From Cyanoderma ruficeps (taxonomy: Eukaryota; Chordata; Aves; Passeriformes; Timaliidae): a stretch of DNA of 64,000 nt. Positions within the stretch are counted from its first letter, which is position 1; the number at the start of each line of letters is the position of its first letter. The notes beneath the pieces were generated by a model, which saw only the letters and a program-made list of their open reading frames with translations, had not been told where the DNA came from and ran no database searches. The translations under genes were made by a program, and so were the position numbers. The stretch covers positions 3,614,417-3,678,416 of the forward strand of contig VZDJ01000041.1 of NCBI GenBank assembly GCA_008694505.1, written 5' to 3'. Positions 24,738-36,770 of the stretch are shown in pieces.

Positions 24738-25270
24738 TGTTGTGGTGCATTTTGGGTTTTGCCAAGTTCTGCATGCCTTTGTTCCTTGTTTTATAATAGT
24801 TTACCCCTGTATGCCCAAATTAAAACCCCTTTGGGTTTTCCTTAGTTATGGGTCCTGTCCATCACTCTGCAACACTGCCCAGATGGCTAGAAAGTTCTAG
24901 TGGGGGGCCAGAGTGATTGGCGGAGCCCCTGCCATCCCCTTGTTTTTTTATGTATGGGATTGTTCTACTGATTATCCTTCTGTTCTGGGTAACTTCCCCG
25001 TCTTTCTGGGATTGGTTTTAGATTGTCCCCTGCCATGTCCACACCGGCTGTACTTAAGGTGAGACCCAAAGGAAAAAAATCACTTCTATGTGGGCCACCT
25101 GCTGGGTAAAATAAAACCCTTTGGAACTCACGTGAAGTCCTCCTTTCTTCCACGCCATTGCCATGTTTCTGCTTGTGGTCAAGACCCAAAAGATCGGGAA
25201 GGTACCGAGCCGTGCCCTTAATGCGAGTTTGGTGAAAGAGCTAGCTGGAAACCAGAACCGAACCCCCGCA
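24738..25270 (+). mobile_element. Solo LTR, 533 bp, ERVK-type, with 6-bp duplication
   Basis: Begins TGTTGTGGTGCATTTTGG and ends CCCCCGCA. It contains AATAAA at 25110-25115, followed by a U5-like stretch. Both flanks carry CATCCC. No internal viral sequence remains, so it formed by recombination between the two LTRs of a provirus. It lies inside a CR1 LINE. The 60-90 codon frames overlapping it on both strands are chance frames of LTR sequence. The family name is not certain; the 6-bp duplication points to class II. Confidence 0.82.
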
Positions 25271-25276
25271 CATCCC
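25271..25276 (+). repeat. Right target-site duplication of solo LTR (CATCCC)
   Basis: Exact copy of 24732-24737 adjoining the LTR end. Confidence 0.85.
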
Positions 25277-25480
25277 AAAATCCCGAATGTATTGGTTTAT
25301 GAAACCACTGACCTGCAACTTGTAGAATGTTTGGAGAATATTTTAGTAGTATCACAGAAAGCCAAGAGCTTTTCAAACTCATCCTTTGGCATCTGCTGTC
25401 AGCCATTGGCAGACATAAGACACTGGGTTGGATAGATCTTTTTTTCAACTCAGTCTGGTTGCCCTTATATTACATAATGT
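25277..25480 (+). mobile_element. CR1 LINE 3' end (right part, after the solo LTR)
   Basis: The stretch at 25388-25475 reads like the end of an old CR1/L3-type LINE. It has GGCATCTGCTGTCAGCCATT, then CACTGGGTTGGATAGATCT, then ACTCAGTCTGGTTGCCCTTA and an AT-rich tail. The segment order fits as the continuation of the CR1 left of the LTR. The assignment is from memory of the conserved CR1 3' ending and is less certain than that of the reverse-transcriptase part. Confidence 0.5.
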
Positions 25481-25667
25481 GAATAAAAAGACATTCTTGA
25501 CAAAACTTTGTCTTTTGTGCCACAGTGACTTCCATGCTCAGTGTTAGAATTCTAAAAGCACACCTCAAATGTGAAATAGAAAACTGAGTAATTTTGAAGA
25601 GGGACAAACTGCAGAATGGAACAAAATGAAGCAAAAAGCCAAAGAAAAGTATTTGAAAGAGCAAGAA

Positions 25668-25690
25668 CACACACACACACACACACACNC
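25668..25690 (+). repeat. (AC)n microsatellite with one N
   Basis: About eleven AC units. The base at 25689 is N, probably an assembly ambiguity within the repeat. Confidence 0.9.
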
Positions 25691-25865
25691 TGTAATTGTT
25701 ACCAGATCTGCAAAACACAGGAGTTGGAAAATGGAGAAGCTTAGAGTGACAATGCAGTGAGTCCTTTAAAAGAAATAATAAGCTCACACTGGGCTGCACA
25801 GAAACTAGTTCCCTTGACTACCAGAGACTTTTAGAATGGAAATAAACCCAGAGGTGACTGACAGA

Positions 25866-26575
25866 AAGAGCAAGTGTAGAAAGAGGGGAAACCAGAGACT
25901 CCAATTAAAGTGCCCCAAGAGGCTGATAAGATTCATGAGGACACCTCAGACGACGTTATGCAAAAGACTGTGCAACAAGTAGACTTCATTGGGCCAACAT
26001 GAATGCACAGAGAGTAAAAATGGTCAGAAATCATTGCCACTGTGCAAAGTACCAGAGACAGAAACACAGGGAGGCTGTGACCATTTGTGATGCACCCAGC
26101 AGAGCTTGACAGCAACTGGCAATTGATGTATTTGAACATGGAGGAAATCACTGCCTGCTGAAAATTGATTATTACAGTTGTTCTTTTGAAACTAATGAAA
26201 GTAAGCAACACATTATCCAGCCCTCTAGTGAATCACACTAAGGTAGTAGTCATCAAACACTGCATTTGTGATGAGTTCATTTGAAATAATGGATCACCAT
26301 ACACATTACACTGGAGGAATTTTAAAGGTTTTTAAAGTACCAGGGTTTCAGATTCAGCTGGTAGTTCTTATTACTGATAGTTTTATGGGCTGATCAACAT
26401 TATTAATAGCCAAAAAGATATTAATTCAGAGAAGATCTTCCTTGAGTTTTACCGACATGCTCCTGTGGAATCAAATGCTTTACTGGCTGAGATGCTAGTA
26501 AGTTGAAAGCTCTACTCATAAGTCCCATGGCATGCTCCTTCTACAGCCCAGAGCTGCAGATAACAGCCAAGTAGC
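25866..26575 (+). pseudogene. Decayed Ty3/gypsy-type integrase
   Basis: Reading across frames gives the full order of a Metaviridae (Ty3/gypsy) integrase. There is a start like IKVPQEADKIHE at 25904 (the first zinc-ligand His at 25934). Then comes WANMNA at 25990 and a His/Cys cluster ending CAKYQ at 26032-26055. A PSRA stretch (26095-26106) is followed by an in-frame TGA at 26107. Next is QQLAIDVFEHGGNH with the first catalytic Asp codon at 26125, and LLKIDYYS at 26155. After a frameshift near 26240 comes a VIKH segment at 26249, then NNGSPY, where the second catalytic Asp is Asn (NNG for DNG). Last is FYRHAPVES, matching the YRxTPxxG stretch of gypsy integrases. The third catalytic Glu is not identifiable. 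No reverse transcriptase or LTR belonging to it was found nearby. It could be a relic element or a decayed copy of a domesticated integrase such as the GIN genes. Confidence 0.68.
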
Positions 26576-28181
26576 ACGGATGGGAGCAGAGTGGGGAAGG
26601 AGAGAGCAAGGCCAGCGTGATCATTCAAGAAACTACAACACAGTTCTAGGTAACTCAGAGATAATGACATGGCTGGTGGTATCTTTGTGTGGAAACAGCA
26701 TTTGTGGAAAAATTCACTTTATCTGCAATACAGGTAGAAAATGGACAGAAACAAGATTAACCTCAAATGTTAGAATATAGCCCTGGAAATGCAACTACTC
26801 TTCTGCTCTGATAAAAATCTTATTTTTGATCCTCAAATGGCATCTGAAAAAGTCAACAGCTCCAATCTCACCATGGCTTTAAAGCCACCCACTAGACAGA
26901 AGGGAAATGACTCATACCTGAGCATCAAGTGACACAAGTGAACTATAGTATGCCACTCAAAAAGTTCAAGCCCAAAGATCTGACATTTTTATGTTATGTT
27001 TATTCAGAAACATTAGTAAGAACATTTCCAGTTTTATGTTGTTTTCATGCATCATTAGATAACTGGTGCAACATAATTTAGAGAAAAGCTCTTAAATTAC
27101 TCCAGATTGTTTTCTGCTTACTCAGTCAGCACAGGTTATGAGTTCAGATGATGAGAGCAAAAGGTGTTTTTGAAAGCCCAAATTAAAAAAAAACCTGTTT
27201 AAGTTTACATGTGTGGAGTGTCATTCAAGTGAGCAGTCCAAATAAGACAAAAAATAGGTAAAATAATAAACATGAAAATAAATATGAAAAGTTACACTCA
27301 GATCAGAAATTCACAGCTGTGCTGTGGAAGGGTTGGGGAAGATTTGTGTTGCTGAGATCTCTCTCTCTGTATCTCTTTCATCTCATAGAGGGAGAGGAAA
27401 ACCTGTGATCCCAAAGCCATGCCATAGATTTTTCCTCACACATACATTGCCTCAACTAAGAATTCATTTAAATTAAGAGCATTGAATGTTACAAAGCAAT
27501 GCATTCAGGTAGGAAGGTGATTATGGTATCCTGTAAAATGGTTTACTTGAAGAATAGGCCCCTTATATTGCAGGATCATGCTCCTTTCCATCCCCTTAAC
27601 ACTGTCTCTGGGAGCAATCTGGGTGATAAACCACTTGGTATATGAGCTGAATGGCTCTTTTGATTCCCCTGTCTCAGCTAAATATCCACTGAACACAGTA
27701 GAAGCTTAGATATCCACAGGAGAGGAAGACACTCATGTAGCCACTTAAACTTAGGTATCTTCAAGTGTCATGCATCATGACTTTTCCTCATCTCCTTTGT
27801 GGCTGCTCTTACCCTCTTGCCCTTATTCAGCATAGTTGAAATGAGGAAAATTGTAATTAATTTAAATTATTGAAAATCAACTACTCGTTTCTTTGTTTGA
27901 ATACATTTCCAGTCCCCTTTCCTTTGTCTGACTGGGAAAGCCAGGGATAACTTCTTTTTTATGTTTGCCAGATTCTAGCTTAACAGGAGCCAGGAAGCAA
28001 CTGACTTTTTGGACTGTATCATAGTAAAATTTTATATTATTTTGATCTTAAAGCACTGGTTACATGTTAGATCCTAAGTAATGTCAAAACAGCAAAAGTT
28101 GCCTCTGCTTGTTTATGTGTATAACTGCAGTGTGACATTTTCACCTGAAAAATATCAGACTGAAGAATATGAAGCTGACCA

Positions 28182-28222
28182 TGTGTGTATATATATATAT
28201 ATACANTATATATACACACACA
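28182..28222. repeat. Palindromic TG/TA/CA microsatellite with one N
   Basis: TGTGTGTA passes into TATATA and then ACACACAC, so the two halves are inverted copies of each other. The N at 28206 lies at the centre, where a hairpin would interfere with sequencing. Confidence 0.85.
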
Positions 28223-29231
28223 TGTAAATGAAACAATTGTGATTGTGTTTATAAAATTTCTGTTCTTCTTAATTACAAATTTGTCATCCACTGCACTTAC
28301 ATTAATTTTTTGAGAACAATACGGTCAATTAATTTTAATTAGCAGCAATGTGCTTTCCTGTTGTTATTATCTTTTCCTAATAACCTGTTGTTCTCAAAGC
28401 TTTCTTTGGCCCTCAGGAATTTCTTCAGCTTTCTATTCAAATATTGATGAAACTTAACACTGGTTAGTTTTCACATCTGACAAGATCATAACTCGATGTG
28501 TACTGTTATCCATTAAAAATCACTTAAGGCAATTGTTGTTACCATTGTAGCATGATAAACATGACAATAGACTGTTAGTTCAAAAGAAAGAAGCCAGTAA
28601 TTTCATTTATTTTCTATTCCTCAAAACATCTGCAGTGACGTGAAAGAAATGTCAAGTTAAAAATAACAATTCATGGGTCATGGTATCAACTGTGATTTCA
28701 TTATGTCTCTGAGCAGACTAAAGCTGCTCTGGCATTCAGACTTTAGATGAGCTTGTAAATGAAGAAAAGCTTAATCTACTTCAGTTTAAGATTATCAATT
28801 ATTCAAATACCTACAAAGAGTCTTCATTTTCCCCACACTGCTAAAATGAGAACACAATGTAGTCTGCTCAGTGGGAGGCAGGTAAGCATTGGTGAGCTCT
28901 GTTTGCAGTCTGAGCCTGCAGCCTCTGTGTTAAGCCAGGATGTGATGCTGGGAGCCCATGGCTAGTGCAGTGCTGAGGATGGCTCGCCAGCCAGCTAGGG
29001 AAGCTGGACATCAGCTCAGTGTCAGCATCATGCTGAGGTGGCTTCCTGCATTTTGCCTGGGAACTGTGTTGCACCTGCAGACAAGCCTTACCTGTGCCAG
29101 CCAGTGCTCTCCTGGAATAGTGTGCCTTCCTTTGGGGGAAATGCTACTTGAAAGAAAGATCTTCCAGGTCTCTTCTAAGCACCTTTCCTCCTATGCTGAA
29201 AACCAATTATTACAAACCATATTATTACTTT

Positions 29232-29272
29232 TATAATAATATACAATATTTACAATATTGTATATTATTATA
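29232..29272. repeat. Perfect 19-bp inverted repeat with 3-bp spacer
   Basis: Arms 29232-29250 and 29254-29272 are exact reverse complements around TAC. All AT except for one C/G pair, so it could extrude a cruciform. No transposon features adjoin it. Confidence 0.85.
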
Positions 29273-30142
29273 CAATATATACAATTACTACTTTATAATT
29301 TAAAAATCAATTTATGAATACAAATAGAAAGAGCTGGAAACCTGATAAAAACCCAGCAGAGGAAAGTACATATAACACCTTACCCCTTCAAAGCATTTAT
29401 GGCAGTTGCATTGCAGTATCTATGACTGACAGGACCTGGTAAGCTCACGTTCTGTTCTGAGATACCTACATTGAGAAAGAAAGAGAAGTTTTATCCTTAT
29501 TTCAGAACTACATTGCTTTAAATTATCAAACCTTTAGGGCTGACCTTACTTTTAGGAACAAAATTTGCTAACTCCTAAGTGAGAGAGACAAAGATGAATT
29601 CTAGAAGAGCTGATATTTCAAGACATCCCTTGCTTTAAGCTATCTCCAGGAAAAATGAAGCTTAAATGCAAAACTGATGTAGGCACTTTAGAAATCCCCA
29701 TATAAAAAGGGACAGATGCTCAGAGATATGGACACTTATAGGTACCCATTTCAGAATGTATCCGCCAAGTATCACTGCCCAGAATTTGGGGAAAATGTAT
29801 CTCATGTTTAAGAATGACACAGATAATAAAAATTTAAAGCATTTGAAAGTAGAAAAAATTCATAGACCAAGAAGATTTTCACCAGGGTTATTTTCTTTCC
29901 TGAAAGCATCATGTCTGCAGCTAGTGCTTGAGTGCATGCACAAATTAAGTTTACAGATTTCATAAAGCAATTTATTCTGCTTGAATGTAATAGGAGTAAT
30001 TTTTCATGTAAGTCAGCAAAATACAATCCATAAAGGAAAAAGTACTGCCATTATTTTAAACTCTATTGTTCTTATTCAATCAAAATGTGAACTGAAGCTA
30101 AATAATTTACTGTGTAAATTTCATTTTTAATTTTATGCCATT

Positions 30143-30180
30143 GAAAAAGAAAAGAGAGAGAATGAGAGAGAGAGGGGGAA
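30143..30180 (+). repeat. GA-rich near-homopurine run
   Basis: Thirty-eight bases of A and G with a single T interruption at 30163. Contains (AG)n blocks. Could adopt triplex DNA in principle. Confidence 0.75.
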
Positions 30181-33100
30181 TCTTCAAAGCTCTAAATCCT
30201 TGTATACTAATGTCTCAACAGTAAAATAATCTAAGAAGCATGCTGCAGCAAAAATGATTGCTAGGATCTATAATAGGATTGTTTAAACTCAATAGTGTTT
30301 TATAAATTTTTGATTCACTCTGAGTTTTTGACAGCTTGCCAAGTTCCAGTTTTTATCTGATCATCTTTGCATTAATAATACATTACAATAAGTTTTGCTG
30401 AAAAGTGGCCACTTTTTTCTCACTTTACTTGAATACTTTACTTTTGCCAGCAAAATATTGACTTGAGTTTATAATCAATTCCTGTTTGGCTTGATCATGC
30501 TTAGCATGAAACTAAAATATTTGCCACTAGACAAATGCCAATACAAATGTCATCATTGTCATTGTCCTACCCTGATGGATTCCATCAGTTGCTAAATGAT
30601 CTGCCTTTCAGGTTGCAATATGTATCAGACTGAAGCCCAGAGCTTCAGATACATCAGGAGGTGAGTAGTTGTACTTATTTGAAGCTCCTGTTCCCATTCT
30701 TCATAAACGCTTCCTCCCTGCAACAGCATCTCTTTCCGTACAGACATCCCCAGATTCACCTGTAGCTTGCTCACTGACTAGATTTAATCAAGGCAAAAAT
30801 ATTGAATAAAGAAAAAGAAATCCAAAAATTACTTTAGTCACCTTTCTCCATCTTCTGAGGCATGAATGAAAATTGACTTTCAAGAAAAAACCCAAATGGA
30901 CCCCTAGAAAAGGAATTTATTTCTCAAGATACTTTTCAGAAAAAAAAATTAAGCTAGTTGCAATTAATGTATTTTTATTTTCCATAATAATTATAATGTT
31001 TACATACAGATTAATTATACTTCATTAGTATCAGGAAACAGAATAGTCTGAGAAATACTACAGTTTAATCTGACTCAGTCAACTTACTTCATGAAGACAT
31101 AACACAAATTACCCCTTCTTTTGCATTGGCATGCCATTTGGAAAACCCCATCCTGTTCTGGCACACCAGTCCCAGACCCTGAGTTTGCCCTGCCAGAGGA
31201 ACTGAGCCAGAAGCCTTGCAGTTTTCTCTTTTTGCCTTCAATGATGAAAGCACAGCTCTAGAAAAGGTCCAGGACTGGCACTCAGCCAAAGTTCTGCACT
31301 GTTGGCAGGAGATTATTTTGCCACATGACCCAACCAGAGAAGGCAAGCATGCACACCTCCAGAAACTCCATGATGTGATGATGATGCATAGCAGGTGCTC
31401 TCTGAACAGGAGAAACCTTGCCATACTCTCAGCTACTCCCATTGTGAGTAATGGTGGTGACTTTTCTCAAGTCCCAAGATGACAACTGCAGAGGATGAGA
31501 ACATACCTGGAGAATATAAATGTTGGAGCCTGTCCTAAACAAAGCTGTGCTGCGGTCCATCTGTCTGAAAGGCAAAACAAACGTGCAGAAGTGGCACAGG
31601 CACAGAGCCAATTGCAAACACTCTACCTGACCCTCACAACACTGTCTTTCGTGACATACATCTCTCTTTGACATGGCTGAATGCTCTGATATTTTGTCAG
31701 CTTGTGGGGGTCTGCAATTGACATAATGTGTTGTTCATTTCATGCCCAACTTAGATATTTGAAAAGAGTGAGGAAATTAAAAACTGGCATGTGCAGGCAC
31801 TGCAAACCAACAGATTTTGTACATCAAGACATGCCTCAGAATTTCATAAAGTCACTCCTGATGTCCAGCCATTATTTGTAATTAACTACTACCTTCAGGC
31901 TGACCAGTTTAAAAAAAATTACATGAAAATATGAGTTTACATTTAAACACAATTACACATTATATTTATTGCTTAATATAGTAAATTTCTCCTCTCCCCC
32001 AGGCAACACGCAATTGCTCTGAAAAATAAAATGTATGTGAGCCACTAAATTATGCAGGCTCTTTTAAGCACTGCATATATCTATAGTGTCCCAATGGCAG
32101 TGACACTGCACATTGTAACATAGCAATATGGCCTTTATGAAAGTCATTTTGCTACATCTGGTCATTACACAAGTATTTTCACAAGTATTTTCAAATGAAA
32201 ATAAGTTTCATTTTTCCAAAACTTAAATTTCTTTCAGAAAAGCATGTGATTTTTTTTCTATGAAAAAGCCAGGGTTGGCAGTCCTGTGGCATGTAAGAAA
32301 ACCAAATGCCTCAAGTCTCAGCTGTAGTGATCTCAGAGAATAAACTCCCTTTATATAGTTTCATCTCACTTGGGGCAAACAAGGATGACAAAAATGTGAG
32401 TTTGCTGCAGCTGCTATCTCCTGCCTGAAAGTGACTGTCAATCAGCTTGAAAGGCAGGGAAGATGCATCCCTCTCATAGCAAGGCACAAAGAATATAGTG
32501 GGAGGTCACTAAATCAAGATAGTGAAAGGCATCATTTCGAATTAAAATTGGAATCAGCTGGGCAATGACCTTCTTCCATGACTGTGATTAATTAATACTT
32601 CTATAATGGATCAATTAATGGTTAATAGCTGCTATATCTATTATGAAGGTCAAAAAGCAGAAACAAAATTCAATTGAAATAAATAAGCCTACACATATAC
32701 ATCAGTGAAAAAATTGCTTTGGAATGCTGAAAAACAAGTGTTCATTATTTTTAATGTATGCTTTCCATTTGCCAGAGTCGGCCTTCCCAGTCCTCAGGGC
32801 TGGGTGAAGATGGCAAATGGATGGTGCTGTAGAGAATGCTGAACACGTGGGTGACACATGGGACTGACTTAAAAATTACCTTTTGTCTCACAAAACAATA
32901 AAAAGATGACAGTTCCAGATTCATTCACATCACTGTCTTTTTGCAAATCCACAACAGTAACTCCATCACTGATACAGAACACAACACTCTCCATTCCAAC
33001 GCAGGTAAGCATAACATACATGGCAGCAAAGGAAGTCTGGAAGCTAGAAATGCCATCTTGATTTCCCTTCCAACAGTATAATTTGTATTTTTCAGATTTG

Positions 33101-36100
33101 AGGGAATCAGTAAATTCACTGAGACCATGGATGGGAAAAAAAGATTAAACTTCTCTCTCACTGTCACGTGCATACAAAATTAGAATTATCAACCCAATGC
33201 AATCAAGCATATGGAAAACAATTTTATTGTTTATACAACAGAAGCAAAAAAGGTCTTTTAGCCCTGGCTTTCCAAACTCTGAGTTGCTATATTTTTTTTC
33301 CAATAGGAAGAATTAATTTGTTTTGGTTTTACTTTCTATTGAAACATCAAAAGAGCTCACTGGTCTCCCTTTATCTGTGAATTCTTGTCAGACTTGAGCT
33401 GAGCTAGAAGGTTGGTACTGTGCATGTTGTTGCAAAAAAGAAACCTTCTGGTTTTGACACAGTGAAGAAAAATGACCAGAAATAGCAAAAAATGTGTCAG
33501 ATATTAGCTGGAATACATGATCAGGAATTGCTAATAAAAACAACACTGCTAATCATTTCATCACATTATCAAAGGAGAAAGATGCTTTCTGTTTTGAGGG
33601 TTGTTTTTATTTCACCCTGTTGTAACCATCATTCTTTCATTAATGTACGCTGGTCATGACATTGTGGGTTTGTTTATGTGATTTCCTAACACTGTGGATG
33701 TCTGTGATGCTTTGTCCAAGCATCCTGACACCTCATTTTCTCTGACAGCAATCATTCCTATCACAAATGCCAGTGGAGAATGTTACAATGGAACAAAGTG
33801 AAATTTGGTGCTTTTCTAACCATGCATCATTGTTACAGTGATTGAAGGTCAAGCAACAGGACTACACAGGGTTTTGTATAGCTGCAGCAGCACTAACAGT
33901 GAGTGGTTGATGCCCAGGAAATCACCTTTTATTGTTTCCTTTTGTGTTACACAGATCCATGCATTTTGCTGTACAGTGACTTGACCTGTGGTGAAGTATG
34001 TGTCATCTGAAAATCAATATCATGGTCTTTTTGCCTTTCTCTGTCTTGCAGGTCAGACAAAAGGAAGGTGTATTTGCTTGTCTCTTTTTTAAAACTTTTT
34101 TGAGAGTGTTCATCTGAAATGATCCAGTGAGTAGCAAAGAAATTCAAAAGGAATCTGGTTCCATTAAAAAGAAAAGTATGCAGAAACATAATGAGTTTTT
34201 CTTGTATCAAATGAAGAGCTGAGTCACACAATAGAGGAGGGGATCAAAACCCGGGTACTTACAAGAATATCGCAAGTTCTCCTCTTTGGTCTGAGTCAAC
34301 ACGGGCATTTCATTACCTTAGTGCATCTCATGGTGTTTTGTTTGAAACAATACTCCCAAATGCCAAGATGATCCCAACTTGGCTCTAAATCACGCCTCCT
34401 CCAGCTTCTGAGTCAGATAGCAGCCCCTGAACACACAGGAGCAGCAGACAGAAACCAAAGTGGTTTTAAGCCACTCAAATTTGTATCTTTTGTTGCAGAT
34501 GTTAGGCAAAGTCTCTGTTTTCTAATTGAGCCAAACCAGTTTGTCTTCTCCTAGTGCCGAGCCTCTCAAATATACGTCCTTAGTTTTCCACATTCACTGC
34601 ATCTTGACAAAAGAGAAGGATGTGAAATGTGTGATGCCTACTTTTGGTCAGAGGTGCAGGGAAACAGATGATTCTTTAGAAAAGCTGCAGAGGCTCTGTC
34701 CTTCTCCACTCTGTATTTCTTCTTTAACTTCCTTGTTCTCACATTTTCCTGCTGCTGGCACCAGCAGTTCAACTTTAAATGGAGCTTTACCATAGATATT
34801 TCACCCTGTCTGCCATTCTTCCTTGGACAAACATTTGCATGGCAGATGGTACAAATGGCCCAGCAAATATTTACTGGATCAGTGTTAGAAAGGCAAAGCA
34901 AAGCAAAACAAAACAAAAACACCCCAGCTGCCAGACTGATGACTTTCTGGCACCATATAATGTGCCACCAGTCAACAGGATGGGGAAAACACCACAGAAA
35001 GATAATTGTGTTAAACTTACTGGATTTTTCAGAGTACTTTCTGAATTTTTTTGTTTGGAGCAACCCCAGAGGCCAAGTACAAGGACAAGAACTTCTCCCT
35101 TTCCTTCTCAGAGTGTTCCTTTTTCTTATTGCTTAGGTGAAAAAAAAAGTATTGTGACAGATTAATGTATTCCACTTTCAAATAAAAACTAATCATATCC
35201 GGTATCAGAATTGTATTAATTACAGAGAGTAGATTGAGATCCTTGCAAATGGAGTCTCTGAAACTCTCATGGCAAAGTCCGGGACAAATATCTTACAGAT
35301 TTAAATAATGATAGAAGCAGAGGAAGGTGATCAGTGTTAAAAATAACCTATTGCTTTTGGAGGTACTTACTTGTTAAAGCTTATCACAGGAAGAACAGAG
35401 CAGTGAAGTACCTGTGCAATGAAGTTGCTTTTTAATTACCATGTTCCTGTCAGTCACTATCCCTTTATTTTGCCATTTCTTTGCTAGCTGAACTCACTGG
35501 GAGTGAACATCTTTGATGATGAAGGACAATGAGATGCCAGGAAGTCTTATGGAGTAAAATCCTTTCTCTTCACCACAGTGATTCTATAATATCATTAACA
35601 GTGCAGAAGAAGTTCAAATTGTATTACTATTCAAATGGATGTTATTTTCTAAGCAGGTTACATAACCCATAATTTAAAAACATTCTGTTAATATTCCAAG
35701 CAGAAAAGAAAGGAAAACTGAAAAAACAGAAGCCAAAAATATGTGGTCCACCATTCCGAAAAGCATTTCAGCAGATGGTCAAAGGAAAATTCGTATAGAA
35801 TGGGGTGCAACAGGAGGAGATGGAGCTCATCTAAAATTCTTGTTCCAACTGGAACTTTGAACCACTTGAAAATCAAATTACATTTATCCTACTGTTAATT
35901 TTTAATTGAAATTATTAAGCCTAAAAAAATTTTAGTAATGTTTTTGAATATATATTTATTTAAAGGAAAACAAACTTTCCTTCTCCCATCAGTCCCTCAG
36001 GAAAGATTCAATTTCTCTTTAAGCCTAGGAGCGGGATAGATAGAAGGAGAATGTACATACAACAAACGTAAGTAAAGAGAAGAAAGAAAAATTCTGTCTC

Positions 36101-36690
36101 CTGCTATTGTGTTTTGCCCATTTGTCTTGCACTGTAAACTGTGAACTAAATGAGAATATGCCATGAACTGGAAAAGGGAAGAACAATACAGTCATGATTA
36201 ATGCAGTTCAGCCAAAGTTCTCTTCTTGATCTTATGGCATTTCTGAAGACAGTATTCATTAGTTACCAAAGCTAAAAAAATGCCATCATATTCTCAGTGC
36301 CAAAAGTGAAATAAAGAATTCTTCCACTGGAAAACCAAAACAACTACAAAATCTTTGCACAAAGGCTACAGAGATAAGGGCTGGTTTGGGGTTTTCTCTC
36401 CAGGATTTCTTTCACGACTTTCAAGCAAACCTTGCTTTCCAAACTCCTGTGTCTGAATGCGAAACCTGACAGTATCAGAGTTCACATTTGAACTCAAACC
36501 AGCAGCATCAGAATAGGCAGATTCATATAGTCTAGATGTTGCCCTGAGCTTTCTGTCTTTTTGTCTTTCTATAAAACTTTCTCACGCAGCTTCATGAAAG
36601 CAGTATCTATTCTCAGAATGTTTTTTCTCCTCTGAGAGAAGAAATGATTGATGGTGATGTCCACCATCCAAGTTGAAGAGGTGGCGACCT

Positions 36691-36770
36691 GTGTAGCCAA
36701 TCTCTTAACCTCTGTACATATCTATAAATACTGGAGTCAGATTTAAATTAAAAAGAGTTTTCCCTCACAA
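36691..36770 (+). promoter_or_regulatory. LTR-like promoter and poly(A) cluster
   Basis: CCAAT at 36697-36701, TATAAATA at 36723-36730 and ATTAAA at 36747-36752 occur in the order and spacing of a retroviral U3/R. The surrounding sequence (GTAGCCAATC, then ATTTAAATTAAAAAG) resembles avian ERV LTRs. I could not find LTR ends or target duplications, so it may be a truncated LTR or a chance cluster. Confidence 0.3.

Larger units (their letters stand above)
26576..36690. other. Unique non-coding DNA with simple repeats
   Basis: No gene or transposon recognised. It contains a CT-rich microsatellite at about 27358-27379, the TG/TA/CA palindromic microsatellite at 28182-28222, an AT palindrome at 29232-29272 and a GA-rich near-homopurine run at 30143-30180. 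Stretches around 28300-28450 and 32570-32660 are rich in TTAATTA and ATTAAT cores, the type of site seen in developmental enhancers, but without alignment this is only a suspicion. Confidence 0.45.
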
